Below the pieces are notes generated by a model. It was not told where the DNA came from. It worked only from the letters and a program-made list of their open reading frames with translations, and ran no database searches. 5,121 bases of DNA from Planococcus sp. (in: firmicutes) (GTDB taxonomy: Bacteria; Bacillota; Bacilli; Bacillales_A; Planococcaceae): positions 1-5,121 of the forward strand of contig JASLAI010000060.1 in NCBI GenBank assembly GCA_030147225.1. Direction: 5' to 3'. Position numbers and translations under genes: made by a program. The number at the start of each line of letters is the position of its first letter. Within the stretch, counting starts at the first letter, position 1. Shown one piece after another: positions 1-5,121 of the stretch.

Positions 1-211
1 CTGACCATTTGGGAAAGTTCTTTTTTTGCAGGAACTGCAGAATCGGTCTTGTTAGGTAAAAAAGTACACCACCCAGCAATAAAGGCAAAAAAATCGTTTC
101 TACTACAACAAATAGCGGAGAAAATACACTTTGTACTTCAATGAACAATCGAATAATCACTAACGTGAGAATAATAGCAACGGCTGTCTGAAACCAAACC
201 TTATGGGTCAT
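1..211 (-). CDS. AI-2E family transporter, N-terminal fragment (runs off left edge)
   Basis: This minus-strand reading frame starts at an ATG (209-211) and stays open to the window edge, giving 70 codons with no stop. The peptide begins MTHKVWFQTAVAIILTLVII. It has two hydrophobic segments (about residues 7-22 and 29-53) followed by a short basic, aromatic stretch (YLTRPILQFLQKKNFPKW). That pattern of hydrophobic helix, second helix, then L-x-R-P-hydrophobic-LxxK is typical of the N-terminus of AI-2E-family (PF01594; YueF/YtvI/YrrI-like) polytopic membrane proteins, which are about 350 residues long. Family members include autoinducer-2 exporters and Na+/H+ antiporters, so the substrate cannot be assigned. 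A strong ribosome binding site (GGAGG, 220-224 on the complement) lies 8 nt before the ATG and supports this start. The gene is divergent from coaW. It is too short in the window to be sure of the family, but the coding call is firm. Confidence 0.8.
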   Translation of the reverse strand, partial: MTHKVWFQTAVAIILTLVIIRLFIEVQSVFSPLFVVVETIFLPLLLGGVLFYLTRPILQFLQKKNFPKWS

Positions 212-374
212 GTTAAATTCCTCCTTCTTTATAGGCTGTATACCCAGCTGATTAATAAATATGAGGATAAAATAAAAATTGCTTTAGCATATAAGAAGAA
301 TCTTTAAAGGCACTAAAAAACAGAAGAAAAGCTTTAGAGCCACGTGCAAACATCTCCCATAAAATATTCGAGTG

Positions 375-383
375 TGGTAGAAT
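375..383 (+). promoter_or_regulatory. candidate extended -10 promoter for coaW
   Basis: The sequence TGGTAGAAT combines the extended -10 TGn element with a TAGAAT hexamer (378-383), one mismatch from TATAAT. No good -35 box lies 16-18 nt upstream, which is tolerated by extended -10 promoters. It would start transcription near 390 and leave a leader of about 60 nt before the coaW start at 450. The call rests on motif inspection only. Confidence 0.4.
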
Positions 384-439
384 TTCATCATATGTGTATT
401 TATTATCTGGCATTTTTTTAGAAGGATGCGAGAAAGAGC

Positions 440-444
440 AGGTG
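440..444 (+). promoter_or_regulatory. ribosome binding site deciding the coaW start
   Basis: AGGTG lies 5 nt before the ATG at 450. The alternative in-frame ATG at 426 has its only purine-rich stretch (GAAGG) touching the start codon, which is too close to work. This favours 450 as the true start. Confidence 0.55.
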
Positions 445-449
445 CGGAA

Positions 450-1265
450 ATGATTGTCGGAATAGATGCAGGTGGTACATTAATCAAAGTGGCCTATATT
501 GAAAAAGAGGTAGTCCATTTTCAAAAGTATCCAATTGCAGAGATTGAGCAAGTCGCAGACTGGGTAAATGGTTTTAGCGACAGTAAAGTGTGTGTAACGG
601 GAGGGAAATCCGGTATTTTGGTTTCTTTGCTCGATCAGCCGGTAAAGGAAATGGTGGAATTTGAAGCGACACATCTAGGTGTGCAGGTTCTTCTCGAAGA
701 AGCAGGGCTTTTAGAAGATGCTTATTTGGTAACCAATGTGGGAACCGGCACTTCCATCCATTGCATTCAGGATAATGTTCAAAGGCGTTTAGGCGGCACG
801 GGTGTTGGCGGCGGCACGTTGATAGGGCTTAGCCATCTATTGACTGGTGTAACCCGTTACGATGAGATTGTAGCATTGGCAAGACAAGGTTCACGTGACC
901 GGATCGACTTAAAGGTCAAGCATATCTATGAAGACAAAGAACCGCCAATTTCAGGTGAATTGACAGCCAGTAATTTTGGACAGAATTTGTTTTCAATTTC
1001 AGATGAGTTAACAAAAGAAGAATTGCTGGCCACAGTCATCGGCCTGGTCGGCGAAACAGTCAGTACAGTGAGTGTCCAGGCAGCTGGTCAATGCACGAGC
1101 TCGACAATTGTTTACATTGGCTCTTCCTTCATTGACAATCCTTTGTTGAAAGAAGTTGTGACGAGTTACACTATCTTGCGCGGTTCGGTTCCTGTATTTC
1201 CTAAGAACGGGGAGTTTTCTGGAGCAGTAGGAGCAATGTCTGTATTAAAAAAAGAATACGTTTAA
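450..1265 (+). CDS. coaW: type II pantothenate kinase
   Basis: This cytoplasmic enzyme phosphorylates pantothenate with ATP, the first committed step of coenzyme A synthesis. The 271-residue product has the ASKHA-fold landmarks of type II PanK. These are the phosphate-1 loop VGIDAGGTLIK (residues 3-13), VTGGKSG (49-55), VEFEATHLG (69-77) carrying the expected catalytic Glu70, the phosphate-2 loop NVGTGTSIH (96-104), QRRLGGTGVGGG (111-122) with Arg113, and YIGSSF near the C-terminus. Glu70 and Arg113 carry the same numbers as in S. aureus CoaW (from memory) only if the start is the ATG at 450, not the in-frame ATG at 426. That choice also gives a correctly spaced AGGTG ribosome binding site. 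The length matches the roughly 267-residue staphylococcal enzyme, which is known to resist feedback inhibition by CoA. Whether this one does is inference. The gene is monocistronic, divergent from the membrane-protein gene on its left, and followed 15 nt later by a strong hairpin. Confidence 0.95.
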   Translation: MIVGIDAGGTLIKVAYIEKEVVHFQKYPIAEIEQVADWVNGFSDSKVCVTGGKSGILVSLLDQPVKEMVEFEATHLGVQVLLEEAGLLEDAYLVTNVGTGTSIHCIQDNVQRRLGGTGVGGGTLIGLSHLLTGVTRYDEIVALARQGSRDRIDLKVKHIYEDKEPPISGELTASNFGQNLFSISDELTKEELLATVIGLVGETVSTVSVQAAGQCTSSTIVYIGSSFIDNPLLKEVVTSYTILRGSVPVFPKNGEFSGAVGAMSVLKKEYV

Positions 1266-1280
1266 TTTCTTTAGTAAAAG

Positions 1281-1322
1281 ACGTCCTTGATTCGGCCATC
1301 AGAATGGCTGAATCAAGGACGT
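1281..1322. terminator. bidirectional intrinsic terminator between coaW and the MFS gene
   Basis: The inverted repeat has a 13-bp perfect outer stem (ACGTCCTTGATTC at 1281-1293 with its complement at 1310-1322). A further 6 pairs (one G-T) close a 4-nt CAGA loop at 1300-1303, so the total stem is 19 bp. On the plus strand it is followed by TTTCTT, and on the minus strand by CTTTTAC. It lies between two convergent genes (stops at 1265 and 1365), so it probably ends transcription from both sides. The T-tracts are short and the stem is unusually long. Confidence 0.85.
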
Positions 1323-1364
1323 TTCTTGAATTATACAGCATTGTTGATAAGCACGCTTAATCAT

Positions 1365-1913
1365 TCAATGTTGTGGTTCCGGCATATTCAATTTCAATAA
1401 CAGCATGCCACTCCAAGCGAAAACCAGGGAGGCAACATAAAAGATACTGGCGATTGTCAGGAAATCGACGAGGTAACCAGTAGCAATGACAGCAATCGCT
1501 GCAGCGACAGACGTCCAAACATGGTAGCGGCCGATCTGCGTACCGGCGATTTCTTTAGTCACATAGCGTGCCAAAACCGTTTTTTCTGAGTTTTTCTGAA
1601 CGGCTCCAAGTACGCCCATGAATACTTGGAGAACATATACATGCCAAACTTCCGAAGCCAGCGGGAAAAACAGCAACAGAATGGCCATTCCCCATGAATA
1701 CAAAGCCAGCAGGGTTTTATCTCCAACATGATCAGCGTATTTACCGATCAGCGGATAGCAGAAGGCAGCTGTCAATGCAAACAAACCATATGCCCAGCCA
1801 AACTGGGCATAGCTATTGCCGACGTTTTTGATCAGCAGGATATAAAAAGGGAAAATCATGCTGGATGCCATGCCGATACTGCCTTGGTAGTAAATGAAGC
1901 GTTTATAATTCAT
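1365..1913 (-). CDS. half-length (six-helix) MFS-type membrane protein
   Basis: The 182-residue integral membrane protein has six predicted helices, at roughly residues 9-28, 38-56, 67-86, 89-106, 133-150 and 155-175. The loop between helices 2 and 3 is the MFS signature motif A (GKYADHVGDK, 57-66, with Gly57, Asp61, Gly64 and Lys66 in place). That makes it equivalent to one half of a normal 12-helix major facilitator. The reading frame ends cleanly at a TGA, and only about 40 nt later comes a terminator, so there is no room for a lost second half. It starts at the ATG at 1911-1913, which overlaps the stop of the upstream oxidase gene (ATGA). A GAGGAG ribosome binding site about 8 nt upstream lies inside the oxidase gene. 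Coupled translation and a shared function with the oxidase are likely. A half-size MFS would have to dimerise to form a transport path. The substrate is unknown. A decayed fragment is the alternative, but intact motifs and signals argue against it. Confidence 0.85.
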   Translation of the reverse strand: MNYKRFIYYQGSIGMASSMIFPFYILLIKNVGNSYAQFGWAYGLFALTAAFCYPLIGKYADHVGDKTLLALYSWGMAILLLFFPLASEVWHVYVLQVFMGVLGAVQKNSEKTVLARYVTKEIAGTQIGRYHVWTSVAAAIAVIATGYLVDFLTIASIFYVASLVFAWSGMLLLKLNMPEPQH

Positions 1914-3340
1914 GGCCGATACTCCTCATAAAAGAGATTCATAAAACGATGCTCTCGATCTAAGCGGTCTTTTAATTCGAAAAACTCTTCAGTTCTTGGG
2001 TAAGCTTCCTGCATTTGGGTTTTGGTTGGGTAGCCAAAATAAGGCAAATAATAACTGCCATTATGTGAGAGTGTCACATCGATCATCTCTCGAACGACTT
2101 GTTGTGTTTTCTCTATGCTTTCTGCGTCGGTTCCCTGATTGATCAAGAGCACAAGAGAAAACATATCTTCTTTAGCGTAGGATAAAACCGCTTTCTCATT
2201 TTGTTCGACATAACGGATGGTGACATTCAATAAGTTGAAATCAGGGTGATTTTCAAGAACTGCTTTCAACTCTGGGATGTAATCTTCGAATTGATTCACT
2301 GGAACAAAGTACTCCTGAAGAATTTCGGTTTTCCGGCTATTGTCATACTCCATGAATTCTGAGTCCGAACGCATGACGTTGTTTCGTGACACAAGATTAC
2401 CGTCGACTTGTTTTGTATAGGTTTTTTGGGCATTCCAAAAGCTGTCTTTTCCTGCTTCGTTGATGCGCGAAAGCCCCAGGAAAAACTTTGGCACCGCCAC
2501 AAGGTTGTCGGTTTTCAGTTCTTGGTGAGCAGAAAGCTGACCTTGATCAGAAGCCGTCTTATAGGTAATGGTATACATGTCTTCCATAAACGACTCCGGG
2601 GCAATTGAAATACGCGCCAAATGCATTTGGGCATCCGGATTATTTTGAACATATTGCATAAAATAAGAAGGGTAGTCACTGTAAGTCATGCGTGCTGTGT
2701 CGGTCTCATACAGTTCGTCGTCGGTTAACTGCAGCGTGACATCCAATATGATGCCAAATAAACCATAGCCGCCGAGGACCGCATAAAACAAATTGCTGTT
2801 CTCCGAAGGACTAAGATGAAGGATTTCTCCTTCCGCATTCATCAGACGCATCGAGACCACCGTGTCCGCTAAGCCGCCGTTGCGGATATCCAAACCGTGG
2901 GCATTGACGCTTAATGAACCGCCGACGGTGAAAATATTTTGTGATTGGCTGACCTTAAGCGACAAGCTGTAAGGGTTGATTGCATCCTGAATATTCGCCC
3001 AAGTGGCACCGCTTTGTACAGTCACAGTCTTTTCCTCTTCATTAACTTCTATTATCTGATTATAGGGTTTCATATCGATCATGATGCCGCTTGGATAAAC
3101 GGTCTGTCCGCCTTGGCTATGCTGCATGCCTGCAATAGACAGGGTGTCGCCATCTTGTTTGGCGTCCTTCACAATTTTCTTAAGCTCCTCTTCATTCATT
3201 CCTGTCTTAATTGTTTTGATTTCGACAGGCAAGAGACGTTGGTGGAGATCTGCAGTCGGACCATTCAGCTGAGTGGAATAAAAGTAAAGGGATAAGCCGA
3301 AAATGCACAAGTACAAAAGAAGCAACCAAGCTGTTTTCAT
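1910..3340 (-). CDS. membrane-anchored FAD-dependent oxidase (VAO/PCMH family)
   Basis: The 476-residue protein has an N-terminal hydrophobic anchor (about residues 5-22) after a single Lys. A PCMH-type FAD-binding domain (FAD_binding_4, PF01565) follows at about residues 38-205. Visible landmarks are GMQHSQGG (71-78), VGGSLSVNAHG (139-149) and VLGGYGLFGIILDVTL (about 188-203). His74 sits where alditol oxidase and L-gulonolactone oxidase attach FAD covalently (GxxHS), so a covalent flavin is possible. The C-terminal half resembles the substrate domain of sugar-lactone and alditol oxidases. It ends in a charged, aromatic stretch (ELKDRLDREHRFMNLFYEEY) like the family's usual tail. These enzymes oxidise alcohols or lactones, often passing electrons to O2, but the substrate here is unknown. 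The first codon could be GTG at 3341-3343. I prefer the adjacent ATG at 3338-3340, because the AAGG purine tract touches the GTG almost directly. It is the first gene of a two-gene operon with the half-MFS, overlapping it by 4 nt. Confidence 0.88.
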   Translation of the reverse strand: MKTAWLLLLYLCIFGLSLYFYSTQLNGPTADLHQRLLPVEIKTIKTGMNEEELKKIVKDAKQDGDTLSIAGMQHSQGGQTVYPSGIMIDMKPYNQIIEVNEEEKTVTVQSGATWANIQDAINPYSLSLKVSQSQNIFTVGGSLSVNAHGLDIRNGGLADTVVSMRLMNAEGEILHLSPSENSNLFYAVLGGYGLFGIILDVTLQLTDDELYETDTARMTYSDYPSYFMQYVQNNPDAQMHLARISIAPESFMEDMYTITYKTASDQGQLSAHQELKTDNLVAVPKFFLGLSRINEAGKDSFWNAQKTYTKQVDGNLVSRNNVMRSDSEFMEYDNSRKTEILQEYFVPVNQFEDYIPELKAVLENHPDFNLLNVTIRYVEQNEKAVLSYAKEDMFSLVLLINQGTDAESIEKTQQVVREMIDVTLSHNGSYYLPYFGYPTKTQMQEAYPRTEEFFELKDRLDREHRFMNLFYEEYRP

Positions 3341-3384
3341 CACACCTTCATCCTCTTCTTTAGAAATTTTAAGTTCTTTTTACA

Positions 3385-3412
3385 TTAGACCCAAACTATT
3401 CGAAATAGTTCC
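3385..3412 (-). promoter_or_regulatory. candidate ECF-sigma-type promoter for the oxidase/half-MFS operon
   Basis: On the minus strand the sequence reads GGAACT (complement of 3407-3412), 16 nt, then GTCTAA (complement of 3385-3390). This fits the general extracytoplasmic-function sigma pattern of a GAAC-type -35 and a GTC-type -10 at normal spacing. The start would fall about 40 nt before the oxidase ATG. No convincing housekeeping -35/-10 pair is visible in this gap. It is motif inspection only, and the partner sigma factor is unknown. Confidence 0.4.
3394..3410. repeat. short perfect palindrome, possible operator
   Basis: AACTATT at 3394-3400 and AATAGTT at 3404-3410 form 7-bp inverted arms around a 3-nt centre (CGA). 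It lies almost wholly within the spacer of the candidate promoter and overlaps its -35 element, a place where a dimeric repressor could block transcription. It has no T-tract, so it is not a terminator. Chance occurrence in AT-rich DNA cannot be excluded. Confidence 0.35.
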
Positions 3413-3477
3413 CGGAGTTATGAGAGAATCTATGCATTTGAGTCTGGTTTAACGAATGAAATAATTTCCTTGCAAAC

Positions 3478-3511
3478 AAAAAAGATGCCGCAATCTGCGC
3501 CATCTTTTTTT
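3478..3511. terminator. intrinsic terminator after the nitroreductase gene
   Basis: The A-rich left side AAAAAAGATG (3478-3487) pairs with CATCTTTTTT (3501-3510). After a single C-C mismatch, CGCA pairs with TGCG around an ATC loop (3493-3495). Read on the minus strand the hairpin ends in a run of six T, 15 nt after the nitroreductase stop codon. Read on the plus strand it also ends in seven T, so it can act both ways. It separates the nitroreductase from the oxidase operon transcribed in the same direction. Confidence 0.88.
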
Positions 3512-3525
3512 GACTTCTTCTCTAT

Positions 3526-4086
3526 TTATTCGCTGATTATTGTCAATTTTTCGCGGATATCTGTCCGCTCCTGTTTTGCGGGAACATGGGCAGGGTAGCC
3601 AATCATCATAGTAGCGACGATTTTCTCGCCTGGCTTCACACCAAGTGCTTCACGGAATGTAGGGTTATAAATCCAGTCGTTGGAACGCCAAATCATTCCG
3701 ATACCGCGTTCCCATGCGGCTAGTTGAAAGTTCTGCAGCATAGAAGAAACAGCACCGTAGTCTTCATCCCATCTTCTTTGCCTCGGATCTTCCGGCATAA
3801 TAACAACCAGGTGAAGCGGAATGCTGCGGAAGTAGTCAGCTTTATTTAGTGCTTTTGGAGGGGTTTCACCGTCCGGTGTACGCATCGAGTCAATAAATGC
3901 CTGCACAAATTTCTCTTTTCCGGCATCTGTGTAGAGCTGGAAGCGCCAAGGTTCATTGACTTTATGATTCGGTGCCCATTTTGCAACATTCAGCAGTTCG
4001 ATGATTTCCTCAACATTGACAGCATCAACCTTGAATTTCTTGATTGATCGTCTTTCTATGATATTCTGATCAATAGCATTCATCAT
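3526..4086 (-). CDS. nitroreductase family protein (FMN-dependent oxidoreductase)
   Basis: The 186-residue cytoplasmic protein belongs to the nitroreductase fold (PF00881), whose members bind FMN as dimers and reduce nitro compounds, quinones or related acceptors with NAD(P)H. Family landmarks visible are the N-terminal FMN phosphate-binding ERRSIKKF (residues 11-18), WAPNHKVNEPWRF (37-49), DEDYGAVSSMLQNFQLAAWERGIG (107-130) in the central helix region, and GVKPGEKIVATMMIGYPA near the C-terminus. The length is typical of the small, single-domain YdjA/YfhC-like members. The start ATG at 4084-4086 is followed directly by a second ATG. An AAAGGAGA ribosome binding site 9 nt upstream suits the first. 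The gene is divergent from the hemY-like gene with a 153-nt gap and is closed by its own terminator, so it is probably monocistronic. The natural substrate cannot be told from the sequence. Confidence 0.92.
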   Translation of the reverse strand: MMNAIDQNIIERRSIKKFKVDAVNVEEIIELLNVAKWAPNHKVNEPWRFQLYTDAGKEKFVQAFIDSMRTPDGETPPKALNKADYFRSIPLHLVVIMPEDPRQRRWDEDYGAVSSMLQNFQLAAWERGIGMIWRSNDWIYNPTFREALGVKPGEKIVATMMIGYPAHVPAKQERTDIREKLTIISE

Positions 4087-4203
4087 TATGAGTCTCTCCT
4101 TTTCGCAAAATGCCTGCGGGTATCTATCCTTTATCCTAACATGGAGAGTGGAGAAAAGCGTATCAAAAAAGACAAAAAGATCACTGCTGACAGGCAGAAA
4201 TAT

Positions 4204-4212
4204 TGGTAAAAT
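4204..4212 (+). promoter_or_regulatory. candidate extended -10 promoter for the hemY-like gene
   Basis: TGGTAAAAT combines TGn with TAAAAT (4207-4212), one mismatch from TATAAT. A CTGACA at 4187-4192 resembles a -35 box but is only 14 nt upstream, so it is badly spaced for this hexamer. A TATAAG at 4212-4217 would be 19 nt from it. The predicted start leaves a leader of roughly 20 nt before the ribosome binding site and TTG start. Confidence 0.35.
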
Positions 4213-4224
4213 ATAAGCATAGGC

Positions 4225-4230
4225 AAGGAG
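4225..4230 (+). promoter_or_regulatory. ribosome binding site for the TTG-initiated hemY-like gene
   Basis: AAGGAG lies 9 nt before the TTG at 4240. The nearby GTG at 4230-4232 is out of frame with the protein, and no ATG in the right frame precedes the nucleotide-binding loop, so TTG is the only sensible start. Confidence 0.75.
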
Positions 4231-4239
4231 TGGATAAAA

Positions 4240-5121
4240 TTGAAAAAAGCTGTAGTCATCGGTGGAGGCATTACAGGCCTATCCGCAATGTATTATTTAC
4301 AAAAATTGAAGCTCGAAGAAAATCTGGATTTGGAATTAGTGCTGATTGAAAGTGAGCGGCAGCTGGGCGGCAAGATCAAGACCGTAGCAGATGATGAATT
4401 CATCATGGAAGTTGGAGCAGACTCGATTGTTGCCCGGCATGCCAGTGTCATGCCGTTGATCGAAGACCTTGGCATTAAGGATCGGGTCGTATACAACGGT
4501 ACGGGAATTTCTTATCTGTATGCCAATAATGTGCTGCATGCGATTCCGAAGGACACTGTATTTGGCATTCCGATGAACAAAGAAGCGCTATTCAGTTCGA
4601 CGCTGGTCTCGGAAGAAGGCAAGCAAGAAGCGTTGAAGGATTTTCACAGTACCAATGAAAGTTTTACACGTGACAGCTCAATTGGAGAGTTTCTTGAGGC
4701 GTTTCTTGGCAAGGAATTGGTTGAAAACCAAATCGCACCTGTATTGTCTGGTGTTTATTCAGGAAATCTTCGTGAATTGACCTTAGCCTCAACATTGCCT
4801 TATCTGGTTGACTATAAAAATAAATACGGAAGCATCATAAAAGGATTTGAGGCAAACAAAGAATTCTTCCAGGGCGCTGCCAATAAAAAGTTCGTATCAT
4901 TCGATCAAGGCATGCAGGTTTTGATTGATGCAATAGAAGAAAAGTTGGATCATGCGCGTATATTGAAAGGGGTCAGAACCAAAGCGATCAAAAGGAGCAA
5001 CAAACGTTATCTCGTGGAGATGGAAGGCGGAGAGACGATAGAGGCAGATTTCATGATTCTGGCAACTCCTCATCAGGTTGCCCAGCAGCTGTTGAGAATG
5101 ACAGAATTGGATGCCGAATTC
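4240..5121 (+). CDS. hemY: HemY/CgoX-like porphyrinogen oxidase, N-terminal 294 codons (runs off right edge)
   Basis: The gene encodes an FAD-containing oxidase related to Bacillus subtilis HemY. In Gram-positives HemY oxidises coproporphyrinogen III to coproporphyrin III with O2 at the cytoplasmic face of the membrane, in the coproporphyrin-dependent haem pathway. The start is a TTG with a well-spaced AAGGAG. The product opens with a Rossmann FAD loop KKAVVIGGGITGLSAMYYL (residues 2-20), then ESERQLGGKIKT (37-48), EVGADS (57-62), IPMNKEALFSSTLVSEEGK at about 109-127, VENQIAPVLSGVYSGN (161-176), and a C-terminal ILATPH that starts the second FAD-contacting strand. Co-linearity with HemY is good throughout, and about 180 residues lie beyond the edge. 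Two motifs deviate: Ala60 and Ala166 replace the Pro and Glu I recall in GPDS and EPLLSGIYAG. Neither hemE nor hemH is upstream. It may therefore be a divergent paralog rather than the housekeeping enzyme. Confidence 0.88.
   Translation, partial: MKKAVVIGGGITGLSAMYYLQKLKLEENLDLELVLIESERQLGGKIKTVADDEFIMEVGADSIVARHASVMPLIEDLGIKDRVVYNGTGISYLYANNVLHAIPKDTVFGIPMNKEALFSSTLVSEEGKQEALKDFHSTNESFTRDSSIGEFLEAFLGKELVENQIAPVLSGVYSGNLRELTLASTLPYLVDYKNKYGSIIKGFEANKEFFQGAANKKFVSFDQGMQVLIDAIEEKLDHARILKGVRTKAIKRSNKRYLVEMEGGETIEADFMILATPHQVAQQLLRMTELDAEF

Noticed and set aside
212..300. GGGTAT on the minus strand (near 236-241) as a sigma-B -10 box for the AI-2E-family gene
   Set aside because: No GTTT-type -35 element lies at the required 12-15 nt distance, so a sigma-B promoter is not supported.
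284..487. 67-codon minus-strand open frame across the coaW promoter region
   Set aside because: It overlaps the start of coaW, including the ATP loop, and shows no ribosome binding site or family resemblance.
1365..1913. The half-MFS as a frameshifted pseudogene
   Set aside because: After its TGA only about 40 nt remain before the terminator, so no second half follows in any frame. Motif A, all six helices and the translation signals are intact.
2945..3295. 116-codon plus-strand open frame opposite the oxidase gene
   Set aside because: It lies entirely antisense to the FAD-binding domain, whose motifs are intact on the minus strand. The translated peptide shows no recognisable domain and no good ribosome binding site, so it is a shadow frame.
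1910..3343. Oxidase starting at the GTG codon at 3343
   Set aside because: The adjacent ATG at 3340 has better spacing from the AAGG purine tract. The difference is one residue, and the GTG cannot be fully excluded.
4230..4242. GTG at 4230 as the start of the hemY-like gene
   Set aside because: It is out of frame with the nucleotide-binding loop that begins right after the TTG at 4240.
5116..5121. GAATTC at the very end of the window as a cloning junction
   Set aside because: The same hexamer occurs several times inside the window (for example near 2354, 4397 and 4861), and the reading frame continues through it normally. It is most simply a chance site at the window cut.

Overview
The window looks like ordinary chromosome from a low-to-moderate-GC Gram-positive bacterium of the order Bacillales, most likely a Planococcaceae-type organism. 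The reasons are strong AGGAGG-type ribosome binding sites, a type II pantothenate kinase that lines up residue for residue with the Staphylococcus aureus enzyme (from memory), a HemY-type porphyrinogen oxidase, and intrinsic hairpin terminators. The family-level placement is inference. I see no rRNA, tRNA, insertion sequence, CRISPR array or phage gene.

Layout from left to right. At 1-211 (minus) is the N-terminal end of an AI-2E-family membrane protein that runs off the left edge. A divergent intergenic region follows, then the type II pantothenate kinase gene coaW (450-1265, plus). A 19-bp hairpin at 1281-1322 separates coaW from the convergent gene to its right. Next is a two-gene minus-strand operon: a membrane-anchored FAD-dependent oxidase (1910-3340), whose stop codon overlaps by 4 nt (ATGA) the start of a six-helix, half-length MFS protein (1365-1913). 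Upstream of this operon lie an ECF-sigma-like promoter, a short palindrome inside its spacer, and a terminator (3478-3511) belonging to the next gene. That gene is a small nitroreductase (3526-4086, minus). Divergent from it is the N-terminal 294 codons of a HemY/CgoX-like porphyrinogen oxidase (4240-5121, plus), which runs off the right edge.

Functionally, coaW serves coenzyme A synthesis and the hemY-like gene points to haem synthesis or a related oxidation. The nitroreductase is a general FMN redox enzyme. The most unusual unit is the oxidase plus half-MFS pair: the genes are translationally coupled, both products are predicted to be in the membrane, and an alternative sigma factor may control them. 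I cannot name its substrate. The hemY-like gene is also unusual, because it is not next to hemE/hemH and it departs from two motifs that I recall as nearly invariant in the family.
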